Shown: positions 1-10,479 of the stretch, one piece after another
How positions within the stretch are numbered: the first letter of the stretch is position 1
Layout: every line of letters starts with the position of its first letter
Source: Paragorgia papillata
Taxonomy: Eukaryota > Cnidaria > Anthozoa > Scleralcyonacea > Coralliidae
Assembly: GCA_035771165.1 (NCBI GenBank)
Contig: JAWNZC010000346.1
Span: 724,501-788,500 of the forward strand
Reading direction: 5' to 3'
DNA length: 64,000 nt
Notes under the pieces: model-generated
Databases searched by the model: none
Seen by the model: the letters and a program-made list of their open reading frames with translations, nothing else
Told to the model about the DNA's origin: nothing
Position numbers and translations under genes: made by a program

Positions 1-116
1 ATCTTGGCATGGTATTTTGAAGGTCTGGGCATGACATGCACCCGGGCCAGCTAGACGTACATATCTGGGTACAAGACAATATAATATTAAACAATAAAGT
101 TACATTGTTTTTTTAG

Positions 117-1300
117 GACCAAGTTGTCGTCATCGACATGTTAGGAGAGTGTTATGCGTCAATTATTTGTGTGGATTTTGTCCTGAAGGAAAACAGTGCA
201 AATATATGCAGTATGTATGATTCTTAACTACTGTACCCTTTGTGCCATCTGACTCTCATGAAGTCTTACATGTATTTTACTCTGGCTAAGACCAAATGAT
301 TTTACTCATCACAAGGAAAATCCACCAACAAGAAAGGCCAAGGTTAATTATTCTTCAGTTTGTTTTAATACTTTAATTTTCTTTAAAGTCCAAGGTTTGA
401 ATTACCTTTGAAAGACGATAACAATGACCTGAAGAAGTTTGTAATCTGTCATCGCTGTTTTCAACCTGGACACAAAGTATCCCAATGTGATGCACGCTTG
501 CGAATGCCTCCACCATACGCACAGGTACATGTACAGTACTGTAAATGCAAGAGTGTATGTTTGTGCCTTGTGGATGTGCATGGAAAAGTTTGTGGTGGAT
601 AGTGTGGCTTGATTTTTTGGGTAATACTTTGATGTAGGGAATGATGGGTGGTGGTTTCCATGATCCCAATGTTTTCAATCAAGTTGCATCTGCAAATGTT
701 CAAATACCGATCAGAGACACCAATCCTCAGGTGAACCCACATGGCATGATGCGTAGACCACTGGAAATGGTCACATGCTTTAAGGTAATTGCTGGCTTTT
801 ATTGATACTAGGATTAAGCACACAGGTCCAGTACATGTATGTTAGTCAGGCCATCAGGTACTCAGGCAGTCAATCATTCGGTCAGTAAGTACTATCAGTA
901 GTCTATCGGTTGGTTTATACTTTATAGTTGATGAGTCAGTTGTTCGGTCGGTCAGTTGGTCAGGCAGTCTGTCAGTCAATTAATCAGTTTGTAAGGCAGG
1001 CATGTACGATGTATTGCATGCATTGATGAAATTGCGAGTTGGTTATAACTGCTTAATAAGACAACTGACAACTGGACCAGGTATAGACTGTGATGCACTT
1101 TAAATTTAGACCAATGTGACTTTGTCATATTTTATTCTAGTGTGGTGAAAAGGGACATTATGCGAACAAAGTAAGTCCATTATTGTTTTATTGAACATAA
1201 ATATCAAGAGTAAAGTTAACTGTAGTTCCCCATTCATGTTCAAATATCCATTCTTTCCAAATTTTAGTGCTTAAAATCAAAGGGAGATTTATTGCTGTAA
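117..1300 (+). CDS. CPSF4: CPSF4 (CPSF30) homologue, 3' part of gene, five coding exons
   Basis: Spliced exons: 117-210, 389-524, 638-784, 1141-1170, 1268-1300 (TAA 1298-1300). All have AG/GT borders and compatible phases. CPSF4 is the zinc-finger RNA-binding subunit of the nuclear cleavage and polyadenylation specificity factor. The first exon finishes one CCCH finger (CRHRH) and holds the last one (C-x7-C-x5-C-x3-H). Its flanks, [14 protein letters not shown] and HPRFELP, nearly match the human protein. Two CCHC zinc knuckles follow: [14 protein letters not shown] in exon 2, and [14 protein letters not shown] split over three exons. Human CPSF4 has one knuckle; fly Clipper has two. The C-terminus is short ([10 protein letters not shown]). 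The 5' exons lie outside the window. Identity is very secure; the exact ends of the last two exons are inferred from splice signals. Confidence 0.93.
272..319 (+). repeat. Dispersed repeat, copy 1
   Basis: This short stretch has the core ATTTTACTCTGGCTAA followed by a CCAAATGATTTTACTC-type segment. Related copies occur at about 2699-2760 and 3510-3566. It lies inside a CPSF4 intron. The family is unnamed here; it looks like fragments of an old interspersed repeat. Confidence 0.5.
842..985 (+). repeat. Degenerate GTCA/GTCAGT microsatellite in CPSF4 intron
   Basis: Recurrent GTCAG, GGTCAGT, GTCAATC and GTCGGTCAG words give an imperfect 4-8 bp periodicity. It lies in the intron before the 30-nt CPSF4 exon. 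No coding signal was seen. Confidence 0.6.
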
Positions 1301-2219
1301 AGCTCTAGTTTGTTGATGGAGGATTCCACATGGCTTTCCCTAATATGCTACTTGTACCTAATTACCTTAACCATGGGGATATACAGCACTGTTACATGTA
1401 TTTACAGGTACTGTATATTATACTGTATACCGAACAACCACTTTCATGAGTTTCATCCAACACTTTTTGTTCAAAACACCAGTCTGCTAGAATCAAGTTG
1501 GAAATATGGATAAAGTACACGACTGTCATTGTTTGGAAACAGACAAATGTGCTAGGATGCAGGATCAGGCTAATGAAGTACCCATGTGCACTTTTACCAC
1601 ATTATGTGTTACTACAAGGTGACAAGGGTATGGTAAACTTGCTGTTTTGTAAACAACATTGTTACTGTATGCAATAGTACTGTAAGATAATAGTAATACA
1701 ATTATATAATAATTATCTGACTAGTTTATAAAAAAGATTACATGTATTCTGTTCATCTAGTTTAATTTTACAGTGGTGAACAAATCTTGATATCTGTGAC
1801 AGACTATATACATGTATATTTTTACATTGTATAAAAATTTACTTCTTTTAAAAAGGAAGCAAATTTAAGTTTTTCTTTGATGCACTATATATATATATAT
1901 ATATATAAACAATGTTGAAATTAGTTACATAATATGGCAACTTTTGCTGAAGAAGTTGAATTCTGGATTGACATTGTCCATATTAATATAATTGAACTTT
2001 AATATTGTGTTCTCAAGATCCACAAAACTGTTTATTAGTAAGTACAGTTGTCACTACTGTATTGATCGAACTAGTTATGTAGTACTGTAGAGTGGGTGAC
2101 TCTGTTCCCAATCTTGATGTTAGTTGTTCATTGAAATTGCTATGTACATGCATGAACATGTGACTGTAGTTTCCAACTCACTATGTACACTTTTCAACAT
2201 TTAATTTTTTTTTACAAAA
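1301..2219. other. Intergenic stretch between convergent CPSF4 and IQCK
   Basis: AT-rich sequence between the two stop codons. It contains an (AT)n run at 1886-1907. A possible IQCK poly(A) signal, ATTAAA on the - strand, lies at 2200-2205, 15 nt past that gene's stop. No further gene was recognised. Confidence 0.6.
1886..1907. repeat. (AT)n microsatellite
   Basis: About eleven uninterrupted AT dinucleotides, directly visible. Confidence 0.9.
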
Positions 2220-5200
2220 TTATTCCACATGTTCAAGTGAGTGTTTTCTCCAGAAGTCTTCCACTCTGAAGTTGATGTCAACTTCTGCCTGTTATGTTTA
2301 AAAACACAAATTAAAGAAATTATATGTAACCATTAATTTTTCCTACTGTGATCAGGCATGTAGCTATATAGACTAAGAAATCTGGGAGTGCAAGTTTTGA
2401 TTTTGGGGGGGCAAGTGAAAAGGTACAAAAGTTGAGTCATGCAGGACAACTGATGCAATCACGCTACCCCCCAGTCTGTCACATGGTTTACATTACTAAA
2501 TCATGACACCATTAGACACTTTGGATATAATAACATCACTTGTGAACGCTGTTGCATACCTGCATAACGTACTTCAATTACTTATCCACTCACGCTGTGG
2601 ATTTTTTTTGGTCATACTGTCTCTGGTTGGGGGGGGGGGGCAAGAAAGAAGTGGCCCCCCTCACTCCCCCATAGCTATGTGCCTGACTGTGATGTGGCCT
2701 TTTAGTATTTTACTCTGGCTAATGCCAGATGACTTTACTCGCCAGGGGAAGAACTCTAGTATAGGGAAAGGGTTAATGTTCAGACTGTCCATTAAATTGT
2801 AAGAGAGGTATTCAAGAACAACCCCCAAAGCAGGGTATGATAATTTTCTTTTCAACATACAGTACAGTAGATTTCCTAGAAATTATGAGCTAGGCTCTTA
2901 CAGTACTGTATTGAGATTCCTTTTAAAAAGAGTTGGTGAGCTAAAAACCATATAAATTTTGTCCTGGGAGCCCAACCATTCAACGTCTAACATTTCACAC
3001 TCACCTCCCTCATTTCTCTTTGATATTCCCTCAGTTCTTTAACTTCTGGCTCTTTTCGAACCTGTGAAAATATTGACCATAATGGTAGTGCATAAAACAT
3101 ACATTTGGTATTAGACATTTGTTAAGCTCAATACATGTACTCAGAAAATGTTTCTGAACCGCAGACAGGGATTGAACTTGCAACCATTGAGCTACTGAGG
3201 CTCAGATGGAGAGCTGAGGTTACAAATTCATAGTTGTGTACTACGTACTCGATATCCTTTGTAATATGACTGAATGATGGTGGCTGCTTCATCATCTGAC
3301 AACAGCAGTGAAAGTGGTATTGGTGGTCGTGGACTGAAACAAAAATTTTACAAACTCAGTGAGTTACGATGAGAAACTGGAAAAAGTAGCAGTAAAGAGA
3401 GTGAAAGTCAAGAGTTAAACAGGCCTATCATAACAAAAGTACTGTATAGTCGAGACCAAACTTTGGTCTCGACTATAGGGCTTTAATCCATTCCTGCCTG
3501 AGCTGGCCCCTTAATAGTTTTATTCTGTCTAAAGCCAGATGATTATTCTCATGAAAGAGAGAACCCTCAGACATCCTAGGCTAGAAAGCACGGGTGGGGC
3601 GTGTGCTGTCAGGGCGCTGCCTCTCACCAAAAGTTAAGCCCGGTTTGACGGGGTTAGTACTTGGATGGGTGACCATCTGGGAATAACCCCGTTCTCGAGC
3701 TTGAAACACTCGTGTGAGTAGAGTTTAGTTGGTCTCTCCTGTGCTTCGAGGGTTTTTCGCCGGGTTCTCTGGTTTTCCTCCCTCCATAAAATCAACACCT
3801 AGGTCTGTGATTCGTGGTCTGACATGTGTCATAAATGTGTTGTAGGGCAGCTGCTTTGAGCGCCACTCTGCCACTTGAAATTTAGTAATGTAAATTGCTC
3901 TTGAAAAGCCCCTTGTGGGAAGAAGTAATTAAAATCTGTATTCTGTATCTAAAGACCTGTTTACATTTTAGTAATTTTTGCTGCAACTTTTTCATCTTGA
4001 TGCACACAGTTGAATGGATGCAGTCGACTCTGCATGAAAATACAGGGATAGTGGAGCAATAATATGAAAGGGGGGGCTAACAAGGGGGTCTGGGGGCATC
4101 CTTCCTCTATAAGAGTACATATTAAAGTTTCCTGAGAAAGAGTGTGGGGGTGTGTGTGTTGGGGGGGGGGGGGGGAGGGGCTAAAGCCTTAAGTTAGACT
4201 ACTGAAAGCATTGGCCTACTGTAAGTACTGGTAAGTAACTACCAGAAGGTACCATTGATTTCTGTGTTGTACATAATTATTTATTTATTAAGTTTTGCCA
4301 CAAGGTTCAACAAGACTAGGAATTAATTAAAATTTAAAAAAAAAAAGAAAAAAAAAGTACTTAATTAATTTACTCATAGTGAAAGTTAGTTACATCGTAA
4401 AATATATAATAATGTGGCAGGGTTGCCGCAACAGCGAACGCCAATTACTGCGGTCCCAAACAAAAAGAAAATTAATACGAAAAAGAAAAGGCCATATTAA
4501 TTATTTAGGTTGTGTTAATTATTATTTTGTAAGTATTAATTATTAACCATTAATTATTGTATATACCGGTAATAGACATAAATGAGAACGTAAATGAACC
4601 ACTGCCTTACTTGATAGCCAAGATCTCTTGAACAAATGGGATCTCTTCCAGTTCAATGCCATCTCTGTCATGGTAATTTGGGTTATGACTAAGAGATATG
4701 AAATGATGAAAATCCTGTATAATTATTACATAACTTTTTGATGACACCAATAATCCCAGGGTGTACATTTTTGCATCAAACTTATTTGACACATACAGTA
4801 TAAAATAATTCAAGCCTGTTATAGCTGCATGCACACATTGGTAAAATCTCTGTGTACCAAAAAAGCCACCCAAAAGGAAATTTTTAATACCTGTATAAAT
4901 AATTAGTTAGGAAATCACAAGCATTAAATTTTGTTCTTCTTTTCTGAAATGAAAAAAAGAATGGATATACTGTAATGTTATAATTGTATAATATTGCTGA
5001 TTTCATTCAAAAAATCTTGGGAGTTCACAACACTTAATTTTGGTATCACTTTAAACTCCAGAGAATAATAATTATGTGCTTACCTCAAATATTGAATAAT
5101 ATTGAATATAGAATAATATTGTGCTCACCTCAAATACTTTATTGTTTTTTGCCTCAACTAGCAATTTTTCCAAAGCAGGTAGCAGGATTGGGAAGATATA

Positions 5201-6423
5201 CACTTCCAAGTACTCTTGTGGGCTACCTACAATAAATGTAATGTGTTAAGCACCTACAGTGTAACCAGAAGTTTAGTTACCATGTTACCTTGTGCATGCC
5301 AACCATCGCCATGCATCAATGTCACCAATGCATTCTGCAAGCCATCCTGGTAAGTTCCACTGGCAGATCTGACTGTCAAAAGTGCTGGTGGAATGTACCA
5401 GGATGGTGTAGAATGGTGTAAGGCTCATCGAGAAAAAGGGGACAAGTTTTCATGTGAGTTGGACTTCTTGTTGGTCCTTACTCTGTGCCCATATCATTAT
5501 ATTTAATGAATTAGCCCCCCCTCTCCCCCTCCCTCCCAATACAAAACAGCTGCCACTGTTGGGCAGTCCTCTGGGTGCTGCAATTAAATAAGGACCCCAG
5601 CTTAATGGGGGCTTTTACAGTAGTACAAACATTGTTAAGGTCATAAAGTACGTATTGCTTGTCCATGTTCACAAGTAAAAATCTCACAGCTTGTCAACAG
5701 GATGTGTTCGCAACAGGCTTGTAGCAAGGCTGGGAACAAGTTGTAACAATGCTGTTCATTCAAGAAGCTGCTACAACCTTGTTAGCATCAATCTGTTAAC
5801 TTGTTGAGTGCAGAGCGGTAACGGGTTGTTGGAACAACTTGTCATCAGTCTGTTGGAGTCATCAGCCTTGTTACAAGTTGTCAACAACCTGCTACAGACA
5901 TGTTAACAGACTGGGACAGCCAGTGGCCCAGTGCGAACACATGACTGTGACAGCCTGTTGAACAGCCTTGTAACAACTTGCTTGCAGGTCTGTAACAGCT
6001 TGCGCATTTTTACGTGTGTAGATCTGTTGATTATCATGACTTACATTTTTGGGGGTCAGGCAAAGGCTTTGATTCATCCTCCTCTTCTTCAACTACTGGC
6101 TTTTTATCCAGTAACACATAGCCAAACGTAGCTGGATGAACAACGGCTGGGTCGTATTCTTGAAATGTACCCGCCAATTCAGTAGTGTCTCGCGTTGAAT
6201 TCACGTTCGCATGCATTTGGGAATCTAACGAAAGATAGTCGGCATCCGTACGAACGATGTCTTCGAGTCGCCGGGGAAACCGTCCAAAGAAAACTGGAGT
6301 TAATGTTGAAGCATCGTAATCGTACAAAGGGATATCTTCGTAAAGTCTAATAGCGGGATTTCTGTGCTCAGTGGCGTTCAATTTAGGCATTTCACTGAAA
6401 CAACAAGCAGAAGCGGTGGCCAT
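2220..6423 (-). CDS. IQCK: IQ motif-containing protein K homologue, complete, eight exons
   Basis: Exons in coding order: 6423-6045, 5423-5289, 5226-5129, 4943-4891, 4688-4611, 3333-3249, 3061-3005, 2288-2220 (TAA). All have GT-AG borders and matching phases. The product is about 317 residues; the human protein is about 287. Exon 1 encodes a divergent N-terminus ending in an acidic run (VEEEEDES). Exons 3-4 hold the conserved region ([19 protein letters not shown], then [16 protein letters not shown]). Exon 6 has [11 protein letters not shown] and the calmodulin-binding IQ motif IQSYYKGYR, completed by VR in exon 7 (pattern IQxxxKGxxxR). The last exon has VEDFWRKH, matching the human tail. 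Molecular function is poorly known; a link to cilia or flagella is an inference from expression reports and the X-box. The start is the first ATG of the open exon, 17 bp from that X-box. Confidence 0.92.
2699..2760 (+). repeat. Dispersed repeat, copy 2
   Basis: Core TTTTACTCTGGCTAATGCC followed by AGATGACTTTACTCGCC, related to copies at 272 and 3510. It lies in the last IQCK intron. A run of twelve G (2629-2640) sits just upstream. Confidence 0.55.
3510..3566 (+). repeat. Dispersed repeat, copy 3
   Basis: Core TTTTATTCTGTCTAAAGCC followed by AGATGATTATTCTC and GAGAGAACCC. Most diverged of the three copies. It lies next to the 5S-derived SINE. Confidence 0.5.
3605..3957 (+). mobile_element. 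5S-rRNA-derived SINE (SINE3-like)
   Basis: The head (3617-3690) has the internal promoter features of 5S rRNA: AAGTTAAGCCCGG, GGGTTAGTACTTGGATGGG and TGACCATCTGGGAATA. The body includes GGTTCTCTGGTTTTCCTCCC, a segment remembered from anthozoan repeats, and the element ends in an AT-rich tail. It is not a functional 5S gene: the 5' third does not match and no terminator follows the expected 3' end. It lies in an IQCK intron, antisense to the gene. Confidence 0.75.
4161..4175 (+). repeat. Poly(G) tract
   Basis: Fifteen G in a row after a GTGTGTGT run, in an IQCK intron. A possible G-quadruplex former or assembly-sensitive homopolymer. Confidence 0.8.
5690..6010. repeat. Degenerate CAACAAGTTGT-type minisatellite in IQCK intron 1
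   Basis: Repeated, drifting words such as TTGTAACAACTTG, TTGTTACAAGTTGTCAACA and CTGTTAACTTGTTG fill most of the intron. Many are self-complementary (TTGTTN..AACAA). No regular period is kept, which suggests an old array. No coding signal. Confidence 0.6.
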
Positions 6424-6439
6424 TTTGGATCATGTCATC

Positions 6440-6452
6440 GTTGCCTAGCAAC
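6440..6452. promoter_or_regulatory. RFX X-box upstream of IQCK
   Basis: GTTGCCTAGCAAC matches the X-box pattern GTNRCC(N0-3)RGYAAC with one spacer base. It is nearly palindromic and lies 17 bp upstream of the IQCK ATG, on the side expected for a promoter element. RFX factors drive cilia genes in animals. The match is seen directly; the regulatory role is inferred. Confidence 0.65.
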
Positions 6453-6599
6453 GAATAGCTGGATGATCAGCCCCCACCCCTACCCCCCTCCAGAAAATTT
6501 TATTAGAAGGCTCAGAAGGAAATTTCAGATTTAAAACAAAATTTCCTAATAACAAATTCATGTCACAAATTCACCCTAATAATAAAGGGAACGGGAATG

Positions 6600-7136
6600 C
6601 GTGTTTGGTTGAGATCCCGCGTGCTGCGCGTCGTTGCAGGTCGCGCGTGTTATTTGGTCGGAGCCCGTTGTTGTTTGCCGGAAACAATCGGAAATCGCCG
6701 TACGCCGGGAATTTGCGGGAAATTTTAAAGTCCTCTGTGATTGTGAAGAACCAATATGGTGGAAGAAATATGTGGCAAACTCTTTCGTTTTAATCAAGAA
6801 AAATCCCTTCCATCAATGGGTTTTAAACGTCTACCGAAGTCCTCGAAGATTTTTTAGTTGTTAAGCTATGGCCTGGAAGTAATATTTGTGTTTTTTGTAC
6901 ATTATAATCGACGAGATGACAAAGGTAAGATGTCTGCCTGGAATGCCACGTTGACCATTTTCAATTTCTTTCAGTATTGTTCGAACTACTGTAGTTATTT
7001 TTCCCATTCGTGAGAGCTTGGGCCATCGGAGTAAACAATGTTTTTCTTTTCTAGTTTGTTTCTACGATCTTTATCAAGCCAGTTCGCGAAAACAGATGAA
7101 AGATGTTCGAAGAGACAATGCTTCCAAGATATCTGG
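6600..7136 (+). other. Candidate divergent promoter and first exons of an unidentified transcript
   Basis: A CpG-rich patch (about 6600-6720) is followed by a strong donor, CAAAG/GTAAGA at 6924. A strong acceptor lies at 7054 after TTTTTCTTTTCTAG, and a donor TCTGG/GTGAGT at 7136. The 7055-7136 exon has an ATG at 7096 that opens a reading frame beginning MKDVRRDNASKISG and running into the donor. No further exon was found before the repeats begin, and the product is not recognised. It could be a noncoding or non-functional splice-like arrangement. Confidence 0.3.
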
Positions 7137-7274
7137 GTGAGTATTTCGTGTACACCCGGTTACACCCCGTATTCGTTATTGATCTGTCAAACGTATAGTT
7201 GTCATTGGACAACGTTAGCTAGACAACGTTTGTTTGAAAACTCGAAAATAACTAGTTATTCGCTACACGCTTAA

Positions 7275-7477
7275 AGGCCTGGCCAAACGCTTTCATTTGA
7301 ACATGTTCAAATTTCGTTCAACATCATTCAACACCATTCAACAACGTTCAACATCATTCAACAACGTTCAACATCATTCAACAGGGTGGCCAAACGCTTT
7401 CAACATGTTGAATCACGGTTGAATTCAATAATGTTGAACGATGTTGCATGAAATGTTGAAAGCGTTTGGCCAGGCCT
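7275..7477. mobile_element. MITE with AGGCCTGGCCAAACGCTTTC ends
   Basis: Terminal inverted repeats of at least 20 bp flank an interior of CAACATCATTCAACA-type words and their complements. TAA occurs directly on both sides (7272-7274 and 7478-7480), consistent with a 3-bp target duplication of the PIF/Harbinger kind. A second copy starts at 63928. Confidence 0.8.
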
Positions 7478-7524
7478 TAATGCTTGAACGAAAATGATAT
7501 AGTATATTTACAGTGCATGGGTGA

Positions 7525-7665
7525 TGTTGTTGCTCTTGGTCTTGTTGTCATTGTTGCTGCTGTTCAGCTGTTGTTGCTGCTGCTGTTGTCGCTGTGGTTG
7601 ATGTTGTTGTTCTTGTCATTGTTGTTGTTGTTGTTGTTGTTGCTGTTGCTGCTGTTGTCGTTATT
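7525..7665 (+). repeat. Imperfect TTG/CTG trinucleotide microsatellite
   Basis: Dense TTG, CTG and GCT triplets, including a run of seven to eight TTG. It produces a leucine-rich open frame (7484-7702) that has no other support as a gene. Confidence 0.85.
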
Positions 7666-7861
7666 ATTCGTGCTGTATATATTTGGAGAGACATTTACCT
7701 GAACATTGTTACTGCCCATTATTGTTGATATCGACGTTGTTAGTCATTAAAAAGTGGTTTCTTGATTGGATAGGGGCTCTATTATAGTCAGGCGGTTTTA
7801 TAGCCATTAATTTAGGACGGATTTCGATCATATCCAGGTTTTCCCGCTGGTTTGCAGTTAA

Positions 7862-8035
7862 AGCCTGCCAATTTCCATATAGCCGTAAGAGCCGGTGGCA
7901 TGGCTGCGGCAATGGGTGATGGTCCAATCATAGACAGTGTTGAATTAGCCAGCAATAAAAAGCTGTATGCGATTGGCCCATTGCCCCTTGCTGCAGTGAT
8001 GCTGCCGGCTCTTACGGCTATATGGAAACCAGGCT
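7862..8035. mobile_element. MITE with AGCCTG..TTTCCATATAGCC ends
   Basis: Inverted repeats of about 35 bp (TTTCCATATAGCCGTAAGAG on the left, complement on the right) flank a 100-bp interior. Direct TAA lies on both sides (7859-7861, 8036-8038). The outermost bases are shared with the larger element at 9305-10394, but the inner parts differ. Confidence 0.8.
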
Positions 8036-8098
8036 TAACTGAGAACTGTTCGGTTGCTGGAAACTTTGAAATGTCCTCATCGCATCAGCATATCCTCT

Positions 8099-8881
8099 CA
8101 TCTAGAATTACCAATAATCAGTAAGTGTGCAATGGCCTACAATTAACAAAAATTGTGAATTTTAAAGGGCATATGACTCGAAAATTAAGTTTGGCTTATT
8201 GAAAAGAACATTTAAAATGATAAAATAACATCTTTTGCAGTTTTTGGTTTCCTTGCTTCGTTTTTGAGATATTCCAGTTTGTTTGATATGCAAATGACAC
8301 AACTTTTTATGTCACTTGCATAATGAGTATTATGAGTTACCGAGAGAAGCTTACATATCTTTGTTATTGTGAAACGAAATCACTTGGAATTCTACATGTT
8401 TGGTGTTGTGGGTAGAAACACGCACATGCTTCCTTTGACTTAAGCCCATGTTTTCATAATAGCAGAGATATGTAACCTTTTCTGATAACTCATTATGCGC
8501 ATGTGACGTAAAAAGTTGTGTCATTTGCATATCAAACAAGCTGGAATATCTCAAAAACAAAGCAAGGAAACCAAAAACTGAAAAAGATGTTATTTTATCA
8601 TTTTAAATGTTCTTTTCAATAAGATAAACTTAATTTTTGAGTCATATGCCCTTTAAAGAACTAATTCCCAACCCCCCCAGCCTCAACCCCAACCTCTAAA
8701 CCTTACCCTAACCACAACCCCCCATCGGACCTAAACCTAACCACAACCCTCCGGGGAAAAAATTAGTTATAACCAATTTAGTTTAACATCCTGCATGTGG
8801 GACAGAGAATTACCTACAATTACCAATTATTGATAATTCAAGGCCGTTTCACACTTACTGATTATTGGTAATTCTAGGATA
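8099..8881. mobile_element. Outer inverted-repeat element with nested insertions
   Basis: CTAGAATTACCAATAATCAG at the left end recurs in reverse complement at the right end (about 8850-8880). A second TIR element (8162-8658) sits inside, followed by C-rich telomere-like words. Most simply read as one MITE interrupted by another. Exact borders are uncertain. Confidence 0.5.
8162..8658. mobile_element. MITE with long (about 180-220 bp) inverted repeats
   Basis: TTTAAAGGGCATATGACTC begins the left arm and its complement ends the right arm. Pairing continues for nearly 200 bp (for example GAAAAGAACATTTAAAATGA on the left). The two arms differ by scattered substitutions, so the insertion is not recent. 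Nested in the 8099-8881 element. Confidence 0.75.
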
Positions 8882-9185
8882 GGAGGACATGTTGATCGCA
8901 TGTGGTTATCTTTTAGACAACACGATCTCTTACCAAAATTAAGTATATATCTTAATTGTAAAATAGGGCTCAAATTAAGACATGGCCTTAATTTATCTGT
9001 CCCACAAGCCGGATGTTAAACTTGAACACATAAAGCTAAAAATCCTAGAGGTATGAGAAAAATCGGGGTATGAGAGGGGGAACATTTTTCCAGAGGGTTG
9101 TGATTAGGTTTAGGGCCACCGGGGGGTTGTGGTTAGGTTTAGGGTTTCCGGGGGGTTGTGGTTAGGGGTTGGGGTATGGGGATGA
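8663..9185. repeat. C-rich/G-rich telomere-like inverted blocks
   Basis: Left: CCTTACCCTAACCACAACCC words at about 8690-8755. Right: their complement, GGTTGTGGTTAGGTTTAGGG, at about 9100-9180. A similar G-rich block recurs at about 9600-9695 after the shared word GGATGTTAAACTTGAACACA. They are inverted arms of transposon-like elements, not telomere arrays, because no clean TTAGGG tandem is present. Confidence 0.5.
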
Positions 9186-9304
9186 GTTTTCATTTAAAAT
9201 TAAGGATTACCCTTAATTCTAGGCGAGTTGACAATTAAGGATAATCCTTAAGCGCTTTTCGGAGAACTGGCAATGATTTCTCAAAAACGCGGTTTTGTTC
9301 GTAA

Positions 9305-10394
9305 AGCCTGGTTTCCATATAATCGCTACGATCGCTCCAAAAATATGAACTTGGCGATCTCAGCGATCATAATGGAAACCACTGACGCAACGATCACTGC
9401 GATCGCCATCGCCAAGATAGAAAATCTCAGCGAGCTTAGCGATCGTTGCATTTTATATGGAAACGGTGATTTTGCAATCTCAGCGATCTTGGCGATCAGT
9501 ATGCATCCCAGTGGACCATTAAAACAATGGCCGCGATCATGCGGGATGTTAAACTTGAACACATAAAGGTAAAAATCCTATAGGGGTCTTGTGGTTGGGG
9601 TATGAGAGGTGGGACATTTTTCCGGAGGGTTGTGACTAGGTTTAGGGTTTCCGGGGGGCGTGATTAGGTTTAGGGTTTCCGGAGGGTGGTATGGGGGTGA
9701 GGTTTCGTTTAAAAAGGTTGTCCAATCAGATGGTGGTTTTAATAGTTGGTTAAGCTTCATAATTTGAAGGAAATGATAGCTCGGAGACATGCGGCTAAAA
9801 GCTGACCTGCACCAGCCTAAAAATAGCAACACCGCTGAAGCGCAACGGGGCTCATGTTACACATACACCCCTCGTCGGCGCAAATTATAGAAACGTTTTA
9901 GATACTTTCTACTTACAAGATAAAATTTGAACCGCAGAAAAAACATCTTTAAGTAAGACAACGAGTCGATATAGTTTCCACTCGCGTTCTGTTTCAACTC
10001 GGATATTTTCGCGTTCTCATAGATGTTTTTTAAACGGTTTAGCTTTTATCGGCTGGTTATGTTTTCTCTACTTGCAAAGGAGCAGCGCACAACTCGAAGA
10101 GTATAAACCACGAAGAGCTTGACGAAGAGAATAAACAACGTTTATCGGAATCTCGCAACAGAATGAAAACACGCTTCACATGATTGACCAGCGAGTCCCC
10201 AAAGTGTATCGTGTTCCATAATCATAATGACGTAAACGCAGTGTTGCTATTTTTAGCCTGGTGCAGGTCAGCTTTTAGCCGCATGTAACCATTGCCGCCT
10301 TAGCGATCATATGGAAACAGCGACATGATTGTTGATCGTTGCTATCGCCGAGTTAATTTTTGAGCGATCGTAGCGATTATATGGAAACCAGGCT
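9305..10394. mobile_element. Large MITE, AGCCTGGTTTCCATATAATC ends
   Basis: Terminal inverted repeats of about 35 bp, with TAA directly on both sides (9302-9304, 10395-10397). Flank-proximal DNA is full of GCGATC words. The interior is interrupted by other repeat sequence from about 9540 to 10286. No transposase frame was seen, so it is non-autonomous. Confidence 0.75.
9787..10286. mobile_element. Nested inverted-repeat element
   Basis: ACATGCGGCTAAAAGCTGAC opens a roughly 45-bp arm that returns as its reverse complement ending at 10286. It lies inside the 9305-10394 element. No coding capacity. Target duplication was not resolved because the flanks are repetitive. Confidence 0.7.
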
Positions 10395-10479
10395 TAAGTG
10401 AAACGAAAAAGTGGTTGTGGTTAAAATTACCAAAATACAACGGATTTTGGAAGTTCAGACCCACTATAATGGACCCCTT

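Noticed and set aside
461..823. 120-residue open frame antisense to CPSF4
   Set aside because: It overlaps two well-supported CPSF4 exons on the other strand and has no recognised motif.
3617..3690. Functional 5S rRNA gene
   Set aside because: Only the internal promoter part matches 5S rRNA; the 5' third and 3' end are replaced by SINE body.
4607..4873. 88-residue open frame on the - strand as a separate protein
   Set aside because: Only 4611-4688 is coding (an IQCK exon); the upstream part is intron read-through past the acceptor at 4689-4690.
7484..7702. Leucine-rich open frame resembling a membrane peptide
   Set aside because: It is a translation of a TTG/CTG microsatellite, with no start context or homologous domain.
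9100..9180. Interstitial telomere array
   Set aside because: The words are irregular GGTTTAGGG mixtures without a tandem TTAGGG run.
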